A DNA stretch of 64,000 bases from Phytophthora colocasiae (taxonomy: Eukaryota; Oomycota; Peronosporomycetes; Peronosporales; Peronosporaceae), in contig JAGKQI010000094.1 of NCBI GenBank assembly GCA_018806915.1, positions 310,001 to 374,000 on the forward strand, in the 5' to 3' direction. Position numbers and translations under genes: made by a program. The notes below the pieces were generated by a model. That model was given only the letters and a program-made list of their open reading frames with translations, was not told the origin of the DNA and searched no databases. Shown one piece after another: positions 44,025 to 55,133 of the stretch (position 1 is the first letter of the stretch; each line of letters begins with the position of its first letter).

Positions 44025-46441
44025 GCCGACTTCAATATCTCCTTTCGTTTAGCCATATACTCGTCGTTCCTGGCCTTGGCTTTCGCGTCCGTGCAATCTC
44101 GCGCCAGATGCCCATGCTTACGACAAGCAAAACACTTCGGTCCGTTAGTACAATATGCGGCCCAGTGTCCACTTTGCCCGCAGATGCGGCAACTAGTCTC
44201 GCTTGACGAGGACTTCCCCGATGGTTGTTGTTTCCGACCTTCTTCAGCAAGTACTTGCCGTACCGCCGCCTTCAACTTCTTCTGGGGCTTCGTGTCTCGT
44301 TCGTCGTCACTGGAATTCACTGTGCGCTTGGGTTTTGTTTGCTTCCGGGGCTTCGGTTCGTATTCATCTTCTGGTGTCGGTGGCGCGCCGTTGCTTAGTG
44401 GCTTTACGATTTTGTACGCCTCGTTCGTCGTCATCCGACGAGTCCACTTCTCGTCGCTCTCGTTGTCTTCGTTCCTTGCGCCGGCCGTCCGCTTTCCTCG
44501 CCTTCGTTCGCTTCTGAGGCGTCGGCTCCGCCCAGTACCTCGAATTCCACTTTCTTCCTGCGGGTAACTCGTATTTCCCAGTTATGATGTTCCACGCCCC
44601 CTTTGGATTCGTGTAGAGGACGAGACCATCCGGATCCACGGCTGCATAATTTTTGATCCCTTCTGTCTTGCCGGATACCGGGACATACACACTACCCACA
44701 CCTGGTAATGTCACTGATCTCACCGTGAGGCCGTCCGTAGCTGGTTCGGTCGTCGTCGAAGTAGCAGTTTGTCCAGCCGGTGCTAGTTCCGCAAGGTTTT
44801 CCATAGGGTCGTCGATCTCCGTCGCCTTTATCACTGCTTCTTCCAGATTCTCCGGTTCCTGTTGCTTCACCAACTGGCGTGTAGTTTTGTCCATGCCGCG
44901 GTAGAATTGTGTCATCAATACTCGCTCACTAACACGACTGCGTCCTGCTGCTTTCCTGAGAGCGGCGGCGTAATCGGCATGCGACTCCTTTGCACCTCTC
45001 GACCTGGTGTTCACGCGATACTCTGCCAGTGAAATGTCTTCCTTCGGTCCATACCGTCTTAACAGAGCTTGCTTCAGATGCGTCCACGTGCGTTGATTGT
45101 CTGATAGTCTGACCAACTTGCGGCTTCGCCCATGAGCTTGTTCCCGAGGATAAAGTAGAGCGCGTGGTCACTCCATTCTCCACGTCCAGATTCCTTGGCG
45201 CCTTGCAATGCCAGATCGATGCGGTCGGTCCAAGTGGATACCGTTGCTCCAGTCGTAGGGGTGAACGTTGGTAATTCCAAATCTTTTACGTTGCCTCTTC
45301 GTCGTCCGCGCGTTTCCTGACGATCTCGGCGTCGTTCTCGTCGTGGTGATCGGTGCCGGTGTCGGTGTCGTCTTCCCCGATGTTCTCGGTGTCCGTGCCG
45401 CTCACGACGTTGCCTGATCCGTCCATGTTCTTCCGATCCACTACTGGAATCTTCTTCAGAGCTACTTGGTTGCCTCCGTCGTCGTCCAGCGTCGTGTCTG
45501 CCGTGGTCATCCGAGTCGTTTTCACTGCTCGAGGAGGATGGCGACCCGTCACCCCCTGGTTCTTGTCGTTGCCGTTCCATTCGTCGTCTTGGAGGTGTCT
45601 CTCGTCGACCTTGGGATTCTCTCCGACGTCTCCCTTCGTGCGATCTACGTGGGTTAAGTTGGTGGCCGTCTTCAACGTTATCCCGTCGAACGTCCTGCCG
45701 AATGGGTCTCTGTACCTGCTCGACCCGTTCTTCGTCATGTGCAGCCTGCCAAGATGCGTGCTGAGGCCTTCGTTCGCCACGCTTCAGCCGTAGTTGCCGA
45801 ACCTCTTCACGGAGTTCTTGGAGTGCCGCCGTCATGGTCTCCACCTCTGTTGGTTGTCGTTCCTGTACACATTCATCGGGTTCGTCTTCAGCTGCGCGTG
45901 GTACGTCTCCATGTACCGACTCATCATCGTCATGTTCCGCGGCCACTGCGTTGACGGTTTCTTGTCGTCCAGTGTCTGGGGAGGCATCCAATCCCGCGAC
46001 TCGTGGCTGCTCGTATTCCGTACGCGTTGGAAGTTCTCCTAGTACAGCACTGATGAGCTCTTGTCCGCTTCGAAATGCTGGCTGTCCTTCTCTCGAGACT
46101 GCAGCTGTAGCCAAGAAGCGTTCGGCTTCTTCCCACTCCTTCCGTGCTTGGCTCCTCGTTCTGACCGCCGATTCTTCTCCCCCTGCTGGTGCAGCGCGTT
46201 TGTCTTCGTACTCGGGGCTGATTGTCGCTTCGTCGCTGCTGGGTTGGTCGCCCACTGTGTCTCCATCACTGGCCCCTTCACGACGTCTAGACTGTACGCT
46301 CTTGGAGCTACTTGACCGTGTCGCCTTCTTCTTCGTATCCCGTTTTCGCGTTATGTCTCTGGTCTTGTTCGCCATCTTTGTACGTAGACGTTTCGGTTGT
46401 GGTGCGACTATAAGAGAAAGAGGCCCCTGTATGACCACCAT
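44000..46441 (-). pseudogene. gypsy Gag, copy B, two old frame breaks
   Basis: The N-terminal 455 codons (46441-45074) are uninterrupted. After EAASW a deletion relative to the second subfamily (WWVDFNRRLSD there) shifts the frame near 45110. A second break near 44400-44430 precedes the zinc-knuckle frame (CRICGQSGHWAAYC, CFACRKHGHLARDC). Both breaks are shared with copy A. Copy B lacks the extra breaks that copy A has near 13740-13770. Confidence 0.85.
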
Positions 46442-47274
46442 GTAACAGGTTTACTCTTCACTGCCAGTCAGTGGGTCGTCGCTCGTGTGCTGCGCTGGGT
46501 GGTGTGCCCAAGGATCGGGTGTCAAAGGACACACTTTCACGTTCACTCGTTCCTGGCTCGGTTCACCGCGCCGGCTCGTTCGTCGTTCGTCAACGAAGAA
46601 CTCGCCTACTTATATTAATGTATGAATATACACTACTTTCCTCAACAGCTCTCGCTGCCCGTTCGTCGTTTATCAGTGGGTATTCCTACGCCACTTGTGG
46701 TTGTCTCCACGCCGTCAATAGCTCTTGCCACTGACCCCTCGTCGTTTGATGTGGGTCCCTTGCCTCCGCTCGTGGTTGTCTCCACGCCTCTCTCTCTCTC
46801 TCAACAGCTCTTGCTGCCCGTTCGTTGTTTATCAGCGGTTCCTAGGGCTCCAACAGTGGTTGTCTCCACTCTTCAGCTTACTCACTGGTCGTTCGTCGTT
46901 TGTTGTGGATCTCTTACTCCACTTCGTTGTTGTCTCAACGTTAATCCTTCACGGCGTGCTTCACACTCAACCGTGTCAGACTTGCGCTTCACCCAGCCCT
47001 CTCGAAGCCTGCGTCCTTCGTGGCAGATTCGGAAGTGTCTTCTACGCTGCAAATTCGGAAGTCCCTTCCAGCAGGTCCTCCATCACGTCCTTCTGGCATC
47101 CCAGTCAGTTGCATCTTCAACATGGGCCTGTCCTCGCACATCTTCATGAGCTTCTCCCTTATTGGTGCGTCTGCGATCCACTTCAAGGTCTCCGTTAAGA
47201 TCTTCCCCACTCGTTGGCTGCCGTGGGATGTCAGCACCTGGGTTCAACCCCGCCTGCAAGTCAGGTCTATTACA
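46441..47274 (-). repeat. LTR of gypsy copy B (5' LTR in element orientation)
   Basis: This 834-bp LTR is followed on the minus strand by the same primer-binding site as copy A and the second subfamily. Confidence 0.93.
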
Positions 47275-47278
47275 CACT

Positions 47279-47442
47279 TAATCTAAGCGGTTTAGCACTT
47301 TACCTTAAGGTAGCCAAGAGCGGACCCTCGGTGATTGAATTGGTTGGAGTGACGTAGTCTTTTTTGTTCATACCATGTTTGGACCATTCATTGCTTGTTG
47401 CTGGTTATCTTCCATCCTGATACTGGATCCACTTTTTGAGTG
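47279..47442 (-). pseudogene. head-coil-C1q family member 1, unit B: exon 1 relic
   Basis: This is the same as the unit A relic at 15399-15562, including the degraded SIRMEDNQQQ segment. Confidence 0.6.
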
Positions 47443-47609
47443 TATACACACAAGTAACCAGTGAAAATGCGCAGAACCGATAACTACTACTACTATCTGA
47501 TGCTCAGTTTGTCTTTCTAGATGAATGTGTCTGAAAAAACAGTGTACAGACATCATATAGGAAAGTGTTGAATTATCGTTTCGTTAGCTACGATGAAAAA
47601 CTTCCCCAA

Positions 47610-48508
47610 TCAGGGCCCGAGTTGCACAATAGAGAGATAGCAATTCTCTGTAACGTCACCGTCACATTCAACTGTCAATTCGCCTCCTCCATACATTTTC
47701 ACAACAGAGCTCAGCGTTGCCGAGTAAGAATGATTATTTCCTTCAGGGCACACCACCACTTGAGCATCCTCCTCGCTCATCATCAGAGCAATTCTGTCTT
47801 CTTTGCCACTTGGACAAGTGGTCACCACTGCGACAACAGCATAAAGCCCTGGTTTCTTAAACAACACGTCCCCTCCAACTACTCCAAAAACATTTGGATC
47901 AGATTGAACTGATTTCCATAAGAGTTCACACGAGTATTCGTCCTTGGTTGAAGCTTCAAATTGAGCGAACGGTAGGGCGCGACCAGCACTGAAGTCTTTA
48001 CGTAATTGATCCATTTCTTCTTGTAGGTCTTGTAACTTGGATTCCAGCACACAAATCCGCTCAACCGAGACAGGTTCCAGCTCAAAAGTGTATTGCGCTT
48101 CTCGTGTGGAGCTCAAAAGACGAAACTCGACAGAAATCGACAACTGAAGAGCACCATCCTGTTTAAAATTCAACCATCGCTGAGCTTCGTCACACTTGTC
48201 CAGATCGCATTCAAGCACTTCTTGAAAACACTGTCGGATAAAAAAAATATAATTTCAGCTTACTTACGTAACTCAGCCGCCTTAGCCTTACCTTCAGGTA
48301 GTCGAGAGCTGACGCGTCCGTAATCGTGTTGGCTGAAGTCAAGTAGTCAGCTTTATCCATGTCGTTTTTGCACCATTGCTTCTTGCTGTTTTTTTTCCTC
48401 CATCCAGATACTCAGCCTGTCGCCCTTGAGCTGGAGAGTATAGCGGTACGTTGTCGAAGATGGATTAAATGTAGTAACACCCTCAACTTTGATATCGGGT
48501 ACTGCCAT
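47610..48508 (-). pseudogene. head-coil-C1q family member 2, unit B (one extra base in exon 1)
   Basis: Exon 1 is 48292-48508 (217 nt), the intron is 48231-48291, and exon 2 is 47610-48230 (621 nt, frame intact, opening CFQEVLECDLDKCD). Exon 1 has an A run (T8 on the plus strand, near 48390) one base longer in total than in unit A, which breaks the frame after the WMEE segment. Unit A has a good exon 1 and a bad exon 2; unit B is the reverse. Domains are as in unit A. Confidence 0.7.
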
Positions 48509-48543
48509 GGCCCCTAAATGTTTCTTTCACTTGCAAAATCGGA

Positions 48544-48795
48544 TTATGACGATGAACTAGAAAAGTTCCTTCGGTCGGTCTGAAAGCATCGGATCAAGTC
48601 TAGATAGCCATCTCCGTCATTATCCATCCATCGCAGTTGATAACAAATAATCATAATCTTTTTGCGCTCATAAAAGCGTGTTGTAGTCGAGGCTGAGGGA
48701 GTCTTTGTATACAGGCCATTGCCTTCAATTTCGTATTCCGTGTAGGATTTTGGCTTCTTAACACAGAACTTTGAATCTATTGACTTTGACAACAA
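48544..48795 (-). CDS. small ORF with a D-rich calcium-loop-like motif, unit B
   Basis: This 83-residue frame is identical to that at 16661-16912, with MDNDGDGYLDLIR near the C-terminus. Retention without change in both units may only reflect the young age of the duplication. Confidence 0.35.
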   Translation of the reverse strand: MLSKSIDSKFCVKKPKSYTEYEIEGNGLYTKTPSASTTTRFYERKKIMIICYQLRWMDNDGDGYLDLIRCFQTDRRNFSSSSS

Positions 48796-48871
48796 TTCTT
48801 TACGTCAATAAAAAAATCGACCTTTTCACGAGAAACATTCATTGGAAGGGATTATAATTCGTTATAGCTAG

Positions 48872-49891
48872 ATGGCGCCACCAAAAGATTTTGAAGCTAG
48901 GGGAGTGACTACATTTCATGGGTCATCTTCGACATCGTTCCGTTATAATCTCCACCTTAAGGACAACAAGCTGAGTATCTCGTTGGAAGACGCAACCAGC
49001 AAGAAACACTGGCGCAAGGGTAACATCACTAAAGGCGATTACATTAATTCAACTAATATAATCACTGATGCTTCAGCTTTCGACTACGTGAAGGTAAGAT
49101 TCAGCGCGTAGTTTGTAGATTTCTAAATTTCACTGACCGAGCTGAATGTTTTTTTTTAGTTTTTCCAAGATGTTCTTGACTGCGAACTGGATAAATGCGG
49201 CGATGTCAAGCGAACCTTGGAATTTACACAAGATGGAGTTCTCCGACTGTCGTTTGCTGTCGAATTGCGGTTTTTGCATTCAACGAGAGAGGCGAAATAC
49301 ACTTTTGAACTGAATCCTGTATCAATTGAGCGATTAAACCTGTTTGGGTCCAGCCTGCTGAATTTGGCCAAAAACGTTGCTGCTAAGAAAGAGTGGAGCT
49401 CTTCGGATTCCTCGGACTCATCTTCGGATGAGGAGGAGGAGGCTCCTATGAAGGCTGCCCCGGTCAAGAAGGTTGTTGCTAAGAAGGCGGATAGTTCGGA
49501 TTCCTCGGACTCATCTTCGGATGAGGAGGAGGATCCTAAGAAGGCTGTCCCGGTCAAGAAGGTTGTTGCCAAGAATGTGGATAGCGACAGCTCGTCTTCC
49601 GACTCGGACTGGTCCGATGATGAGGAGGTTAGCAGCGCTGTTACCAAAAAATCTTCTGCCAAGAAGGAGTCTTCTTCTTCGTCTTCGAGTGACTCGGACT
49701 CGTCTTCCGACGAGGAGGAGGCGCCTGTTATTACTAAGAATCGTAAAAACTCGGACGCTGGTGAGAAGTCCAATAAAGTCACCAAGCTGGAGAACGGCGA
49801 CGCCGCTACTGTGGTCATCCCGCAGAAGACTATGGGGATCTTCATTTCTGGGCTGCCGCGCCAGGGGTGTAAGGTATCACTGCAGTGGTGA
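48872..49891 (+). CDS. head-coil family member 3 with Nopp140-like Ser/acidic repeats, unit B
   Basis: Exon 1 is 48872-49093, the intron is 49094-49159, and exon 2 is 49160-49891. It differs from unit A by a few substitutions (for example KNVAAKK for KKVAAKK, and SSSSDSDW for SSTSDSDW). The 93-bp repeat pair is retained. The frames are open throughout. Confidence 0.75.
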
Positions 49892-49922
49892 ACAGCGAGA
49901 TTAGAAACGTTCACTGAGGAAC

Positions 49923-50138
49923 TGTAGTGGAGGTTACAAGACCAAGCCTTTTCCCACTACCTGGAACATCGCAGATGCGATGTTGAGCTGGAATGTAGGA
50001 GTTAGGAAACCACTGAAGCTCGACGGGTGGAGCTGATCAGTGAGGCAGAGTACATTTTACCTACTTGAACTCAATAGACTGAGGGAATTACCAGGAAGCG
50101 CCGGCTTCCCTAACAGAGTTTCGCTCAGACCTACTACA
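49923..50138. repeat. solo-LTR-like element, shared by both units (copy B)
   Basis: TGTAGTGG...CTACTACA flanked by GGAAC (49918-49922, 50139-50143). Orthologous to 18040-18255. Confidence 0.65.
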
Positions 50139-50171
50139 GGAACACAACGCAGCTCAAAACAATCATAGGCA

Positions 50172-50265
50172 CCTGAGCACGATTAAGAAGGGCGACGCAC
50201 TGTCAGTTGAATGTGACAGTGATGCCAAAAACACGCTGTTGCGCAGCTTGAGTACTGAGTGGAAA
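50172..50265 (+). pseudogene. orphan C1q-like tail downstream of member 3, unit B
   Basis: GDALSVECDSDAKN in the plus strand, as in unit A (18289-18382). Confidence 0.5.
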
Positions 50266-50371
50266 TTCTGAGTGGTAATGCACAAATTCATTTACAGTTA
50301 ACAATGTTTGTGGTTAGATTTGTTTCAAGTTAGGGTGGAGATAAATGCTGCTCACCATCAATTTGTACAAG

Positions 50372-50575
50372 CTATCCAGGTTTTGCCAGTTTTCTGCGTG
50401 AAGCTGCGCAAGTGTCCCCTATAATCTCGCGCAGTCCCTCCATTTCTTTCTCTAGGATTCGTTTGGGCTTCCGTTCAACTGGTACAGGATCCAATTTTAA
50501 AGAGTATCTCGCACTCGATATTTTCAGCGGAGGAAACGTATCACGTTTAGTTAACCAATTTACATATAGCGACAA
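50372..50575 (-). pseudogene. head-coil family member 4 relic, unit B
   Basis: This 67-codon open fragment is continuous here because unit B lacks the solo LTR. SARYSLKLDPVPVERK and a short coil (LEKEMEGLREI) identify it as part of exon 2. It has no exon 1 or C-terminal domain. Confidence 0.5.
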
Positions 50576-50778
50576 TCCGGTTGGTGGGGGTCATCGGTGT
50601 ATCCGTTGTGGCAGTACTGTCAGTCAAGGGGACGTTTTCGGTGACTCCTACGTTTGAACTAACTTCGACAAACGTTATAGAGATTGCACCGGTTGGGACA
50701 GCAGAAGCTGTGCAGTACGTAGGTTGACAGGTCGACGGGTGGTATTGAAGTCAAACCTTCTGCTTAAGTGAAGAGTTT

Positions 50779-51766
50779 TCACTCACCAAGCAGATTTTGT
50801 TGGAGCCAGGTAGTATCTTTATCTGTGTATTTCGGAAAATGAAAATGGAGAATTATTCTCATGCATTTTATGAAATCGAGCAAAACGCATTGCTTGCCTC
50901 TGTGACAGTGGATTCCTGTCAGTTTCCGTTCTGGTGAATGACACTCAACGCCTCCTCTGCGCTTCCAATCCCATTCTTGATAAAAACCTGGCAGCTTCAC
51001 CGAGATAAGGACGGCCGAAAAGTTAAGGTCTTCATCTCTGCATGCTGCTTTGACTTTCTTAAAGCGCGGAAACCATTGGTTTTTATTTTCCATTATCAAG
51101 TCTTTGTAGTGGTGACCGGTTTCCACTAACTCTGGCGCTCGTTTCGCAAGAAAATTCTTGAAAATCCGCTTTCGACTCCTAGCGGCTTTGGCTTGATCCC
51201 ATCCAGCACGCACCTTGATGAGACGTCGCAGCCATTTCTTCTTCGATCCACAGGTTTGGAAAATAACATCGTTCAAAGTTGCTCTCTCGTAACGATAACC
51301 GCCGCGTAGTAATCTTTCGTGTGGGAGGATAGCGAGATTCCTCACTTTCACTCCGTACCAATGCATCACTATATTCTTGGATACACTTTCCGACATGTAG
51401 CTGGGCCATTTCTGTGCAACAGACACACCGACGGCAGTAATGCAACCCAGTCGACGATAAAGTTGTCTTGGCCAGCTCAGGTTCGCATCCTTCGTAGCGA
51501 TCTCCAGTGATCATCTGCATCTTCGTGAGGGTCTGGTTACTCAAGAGGACATAATTTCCTCGCCTTGTCTTCTTCACTTCGACGTTGTCGTGGGCAAGTT
51601 TCTTACTGCATTTCTTCTGGTGGCGAGATATTCCACACAATGTGAACATCTTGTTACAGAACTTGCACATTGAAGTGGCCTTGGCGAGTGTTACTACGGT
51701 TGAAACTATACTCGACATCTTCGAGTATCGCTGGATTTTTAAAATAATGTTTTGCTCGTCATTCAT
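50779..51766 (-). CDS. zinc-finger protein of unknown family, unit B copy (frame change inside)
   Basis: The first frame (51766 downward) holds the zinc-finger-like CKFCNKMFTLCGISRHQKKC. The second frame is open from 51426 to 50779 (215 codons; open upstream to about 51520) and holds YGVKVRNLAILPHERLL and the basic KKKWLRRLIKVRAGWDQ region. No canonical intron was found at the change of frame. Unlike unit A, the second frame has no nonsense codon. Function is unknown. Confidence 0.45.
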
Positions 51767-51877
51767 CCATTGTCCTTAGCTGTCAATCAAATTCTAAAGG
51801 TTCCGAATAATTCTTCGCACTTAGGAAAGTTGGAACACTTCTTTCACCTGGCCAGCAAAGCTAAGTTGTCTTGTGCA

Positions 51878-51911
51878 GTAGTATGGTTCTCAAAATTGAG
51901 AACCATACTAC
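51878..51911. repeat. 34-bp fold-back palindrome private to unit B
   Basis: Two 16-bp perfect inverted arms surround a 2-bp centre. Unit A has only the small inner quasi-palindrome CTCAAAATTGAG here (20268-20279). Unit B has gained 12 bp that complete the outer arms, adding four codons to the start of family member 5 without shifting its frame. Confidence 0.9.
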
Positions 51912-52785
51912 GGGTGTAACTACATTTTATCCACCTCCTAGGACGTCGTTCCGCTATATGTTCCAGCTCATGGGCAACAAGTTGAGTATCTGGATGGAGG
52001 ACAGAACCAGTAAGGAGCAATGGCGCAAGGACGATATGGCTGAAGGTGATTACGTGAGTTCGGCCAACACGATCGCTGGTGCATCAACTCTCGACTACCT
52101 GAAGGTAAGGTGATGAGTACACAAGATAGTACTTATCATTTCAGATGCAACATGTATCTAAAATGCTCCATTATTATGTTGCCAGTGTTTCCAGGAGATA
52201 CTTGAGTGCAAACTGGACAAATGCAGTGATGTCAAGCGAACAGTTAGCGTATCTTTCGGTGATCATCTTCTTCATCTATCGTTTGTTGTCCAGTTCCGCT
52301 TTCTTACTACAACAAAAGTGGCGAAGTTTACTTTCACACTGGATCCTGTCGCACTTGAGCGGATAGACGTGCTTGAAGCCAAACTGCGTGATCATCAAGA
52401 AGAATTGGAGCGATTTCGCGCTGGACAAGCCTTCCCGTTTGCGCGGTTTGAGACTTCAAATAAGGACGCAAATACGCGGAAACTGTTGTGGAACACTATC
52501 GAATCGGACAATTTTCGCGTTGTTGATGGCGAGGTAATGATACTTCGACCGGGAGTGTACAGTGTTGGAGCAGTGGTGGATTACACTGTATGTAACCGTA
52601 GAGATTATTCCGCCTTGTTGAAGAACAAAGAGTGTGTTCAAAAGGCTGCCCACTGCCATTTCAGTTCGGCACAACTAAGCTCCGTTCTGCAGCTTAAAGG
52701 AGGGTGACACAGTGTCAGTTGAATGTGATGGTAAGATTGGGCACATGTGTTATTTCACTATTGCGCAACTTAGTCATGAGTGGTG
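51883..52785 (+). pseudogene. head-coil-C1q family member 5, unit B, frameshift in the last strands
   Basis: Exon 1 is 51883-52104 (with four extra codons from a palindromic insertion), the intron is 52105-52185, and exon 2 starts at 52186. Exon 2 is continuous across the site where unit A has a gypsy element. One extra A (CTTAAAGG against CTTAAGG in unit A) near 52697 ends the frame at 52707 (LQLKGG, stop), before the final C1q-like strands, which persist in another frame to about 52785. It may encode a C-terminally shortened protein. Confidence 0.7.
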
Positions 52786-52954
52786 ATCTTGTCCGTGTAA
52801 TGTGCCGCACAGTGAGGGAAAGGAAGTTATTATCCGGGAAGGAGAGATCTAAGTTAGATCATCTAACTAAACAGTATAGAACGAACTTTCGAACCACACT
52901 GGTGGCAGAAATGTGTTGCCAAAGGTGGTCTATCTCATCGCGCTATTCACCCCA

Positions 52955-54547
52955 TTATTCCTTTAGAAGCAACTTCTGCAACCGTTCGAGTAAAACAGCC
53001 ACCTCATCTTCAGGATTCCACGAAAGTTCGGCTTTTGCCTTGCCAATTATCCTTGTCAGCTCAGCATCGCCGAATCGATCTCTAAGCACGGCCACAAGTG
53101 CTTCATCTGCATTTCCCCTCTCCATCTCCTTTGCGTAAGAAACCCAAGTGCTAAATGCCATGCTCTCGAAAACGCCGTCGCCTTCTGTGTTTAATTTCAG
53201 ACGGACAAAAGCATCTCGAACAGTATACTTGGCCTTCACCCAGTCATGGATCAGAATCTTCTCTAAATTTTCCGCCAGTGTAAGCGTTGCCGGTTTATCA
53301 AGCGCACGGATTATCAGAGTTGTAAGTGCTTTCTCCCCATAGGTACGTTTGAGCGTCGAGAATATCACACGATACGGTTCCTTCTCCACTTGAACAGCAT
53401 ACGAGACCCAAGTCAAGAAAGACTTACTGTATAACAGTTCCCTTTCTTTCTCAAGCTTGAGCAGTTTGAAAACGTCATCCAGAGTCTTCCCTTGTGATTG
53501 CCAGGTCTTCAGCAGTAAATCTTTCAGCTGCTTCGTTAGGACGTTACGTGGCCACCAATTCCTAATCGCCACTAACATTTCCGCAAGCTTTTCGTTGTTG
53601 TAGCGGGATTGAAGAAGTGAAAACACGTCGGAGAATGAGCCCTTCTTGTCCACGAAAGTCGCATATCGGCTCAAAGTTTCAAAGAGTGGGTTCTGGAAAA
53701 ACTGGTCGCCATCCTTGTCGAGATTTAGCAGCTTGTAAATGTCAACCACACTTTTCTTCTCCCGTTGCCAAGTATTCATCAATACTAGCTCCAAATTATC
53801 CGTAATATCTTTAGAGTTGTCGAGTTCCTTGCCATTTTGTAACATAGTAGCAAAAGCTTTCCCGTCGTAGCGTGTGCTTAGTGTTGAGTAAACAGCACCG
53901 TACGGATTTTCATTATCCCAGTTTCGTCGCGTAACTTACGCGACGAAACTGGGATAATGAAAATCCGTACGGTGCGCGTAACGCGACGCGTAAGCCACCC
54001 AGGTTGCCATCAGAGGATTTTCTAGTAACTTGTCCGACTCCTTGTCAAGTTTTAACAGCTTATAAATGCCTTCCACTGACCTTTTGTCTAGGTCCCAGTT
54101 GTTTAGTTGAATAGCTTTCATTTCGCGGATAATTCGGTCGTCTTCAGTGGTGGCTAACATTTTAGCCAGCCGTTCGTCACCATATCGTTTTGTTAACGCT
54201 GAGATCATGTCCACCTTCGCCTTTGCAGGATTCTTCGCGTAAGCCATTTGTACTGCAACAAACCACGCAGCAAACGCGTTGGTTTCAAAAAGATTCGAAG
54301 TTGTCTTTCCCACGCCATGTTTAGTGAAAAGTTTGTCTGCTTTCGTCTTGCTAAAAAGTGAAGAAACTGTTTTCCAGCTCGTACGATCTTGGTCGGATTC
54401 ATCGGTAGCCACGGAGAGCTCAGTGCGTAAACGCTTTTTGTCTTGGATCATCGTTGTAGAGTCTGATGCTGCATCGCCACTCTGCGTCATTAAGAGTAAA
54501 GAGAAGAGAACTGGCCACAAAATGACCAAGTTGAGCTTGCCAGCCAT
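52955..54547 (-). pseudogene. LWY effector gene, unit B, broken by a palindromic insertion
   Basis: The start at 54547 (MAGKLN) gives a signal peptide (LVILWPVLFSLLLM). The RXLR position is degenerate (KRLRTEL), with a DQDR segment where EER is expected. The frame runs through the first WY units (NAFAAWFVAVQMAYAK, LMATWVAYA) to an 81-bp palindrome at 53895-53975, which ends it. The gene continues in another frame from 53845 to 52955 with further WY units (FLTWVSYA, FSTWVSYA). A TCATTG initiator-like site is about 40 nt upstream. The last roughly 195 codons are nearly identical to the effector at 30786-32321; the N-terminal part is a diverged paralogue. Confidence 0.85.
53895..53975. repeat. 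81-bp perfect palindrome inside the unit B effector gene
   Basis: Two 40-bp arms (53895-53934 and 53936-53975) are perfect inverted copies around one base. Unit A has a single copy of the arm sequence at the homologous place (about 31726-31765). Both arms in unit B carry the same extra C relative to unit A. A few bases of further local repeats (GCGTAACGCGACGCGTAA) follow. Confidence 0.92.
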
Positions 54548-54594
54548 TTTGTATCCAGATGACTGTGCGGTAGGAGTTGAATTTCGCAATGACT

Positions 54595-54880
54595 GAGCTG
54601 TTAAAAAAATATTGAAAGACCAGATTACGATTGCTGGGGGACAGGAGGCATCAGGCAAAGCCTCAAGAATCTTTGTGCTGTGCTGTCTGTCCATAATCTT
54701 AGCCAACTCAAGTAACTTTCCTTGTTTGTCTCTAGTGTACAATTGATCAGCCCGTTGATGCGTAGAGCAAGTTTTTTTTTCCGTGAACATTATTTATCGA
54801 TCTGCAGCTACGCAAGCATTGATTACTTCGAAGCATAATTATTTGTTTGTAGTTGGAACCGTCTTATGTTTTGATTAGCA
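54595..54880. other. AT-rich gap upstream of the unit B effector
   Basis: I see no supported gene. The effector's upstream region ends here and the sequence becomes AT-rich to 54880. Confidence 0.5.
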
Positions 54881-54911
54881 CTAGCCGAGTGCCGCCCGCT
54901 TTTGCGGGCGG
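54881..54911 (-). mobile_element. possible Helitron 3' terminus
   Basis: On the minus strand an 8-bp GC stem with a 4-nt loop (54892-54911) is followed by 7 nt, then CTAG (54881-54884), then T. This is the layout of a Helitron 3' end (hairpin, CTRR, insertion before T). The rest of the element would lie to the right; I could not identify its 5' TC end or a Rep/helicase gene, so the call is tentative. Confidence 0.35.
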
Positions 54912-55035
54912 GTTGTATGTGTTGGGTTGAAACCCGTGGGGCTCACTGTTCCAGTTCGCCCCACTACTCTCCATCGGCGCCACACCTTCGGCGCGCGCCG
55001 GTAGGCCGAGGTAACCTCGGTAGGATGCATTTTAG

Positions 55036-55133
55036 CCAATCACCGGTCTGTAAAGCGGGGCAGATTAGCATTTTTATCGTACTTAGCTTAATTTTGTCCA
55101 ATGAAAAGTTTGTGGCCGGGTGTGCGGACCAAT
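55036..55133 (+). promoter_or_regulatory. cluster of three CCAAT boxes
   Basis: CCAAT occurs at 55036-55040, 55098-55102 and 55129-55133, all on the plus strand, about 430-520 bp before the transposase start. Between 55140 and 55557 I see no gene. Confidence 0.3.

Larger units (their letters stand above)
37295..47274 (-). mobile_element. Ty3/gypsy LTR retrotransposon, copy B
   Basis: This 9980-bp element has LTRs of 833 and 834 bp and target duplication CACT (37291-37294, 47275-47278). It sits at the homologous position to copy A and shares several old gag lesions with it, so the pair arose by segmental duplication and not by two insertions. Confidence 0.95.

Noticed and set aside
54890..55020. 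tRNA-like or structured RNA gene in the GC-rich hairpin cluster
   Set aside because: The stems do not form a cloverleaf and no T-arm or anticodon arm could be placed; a transposon end is a better fit.
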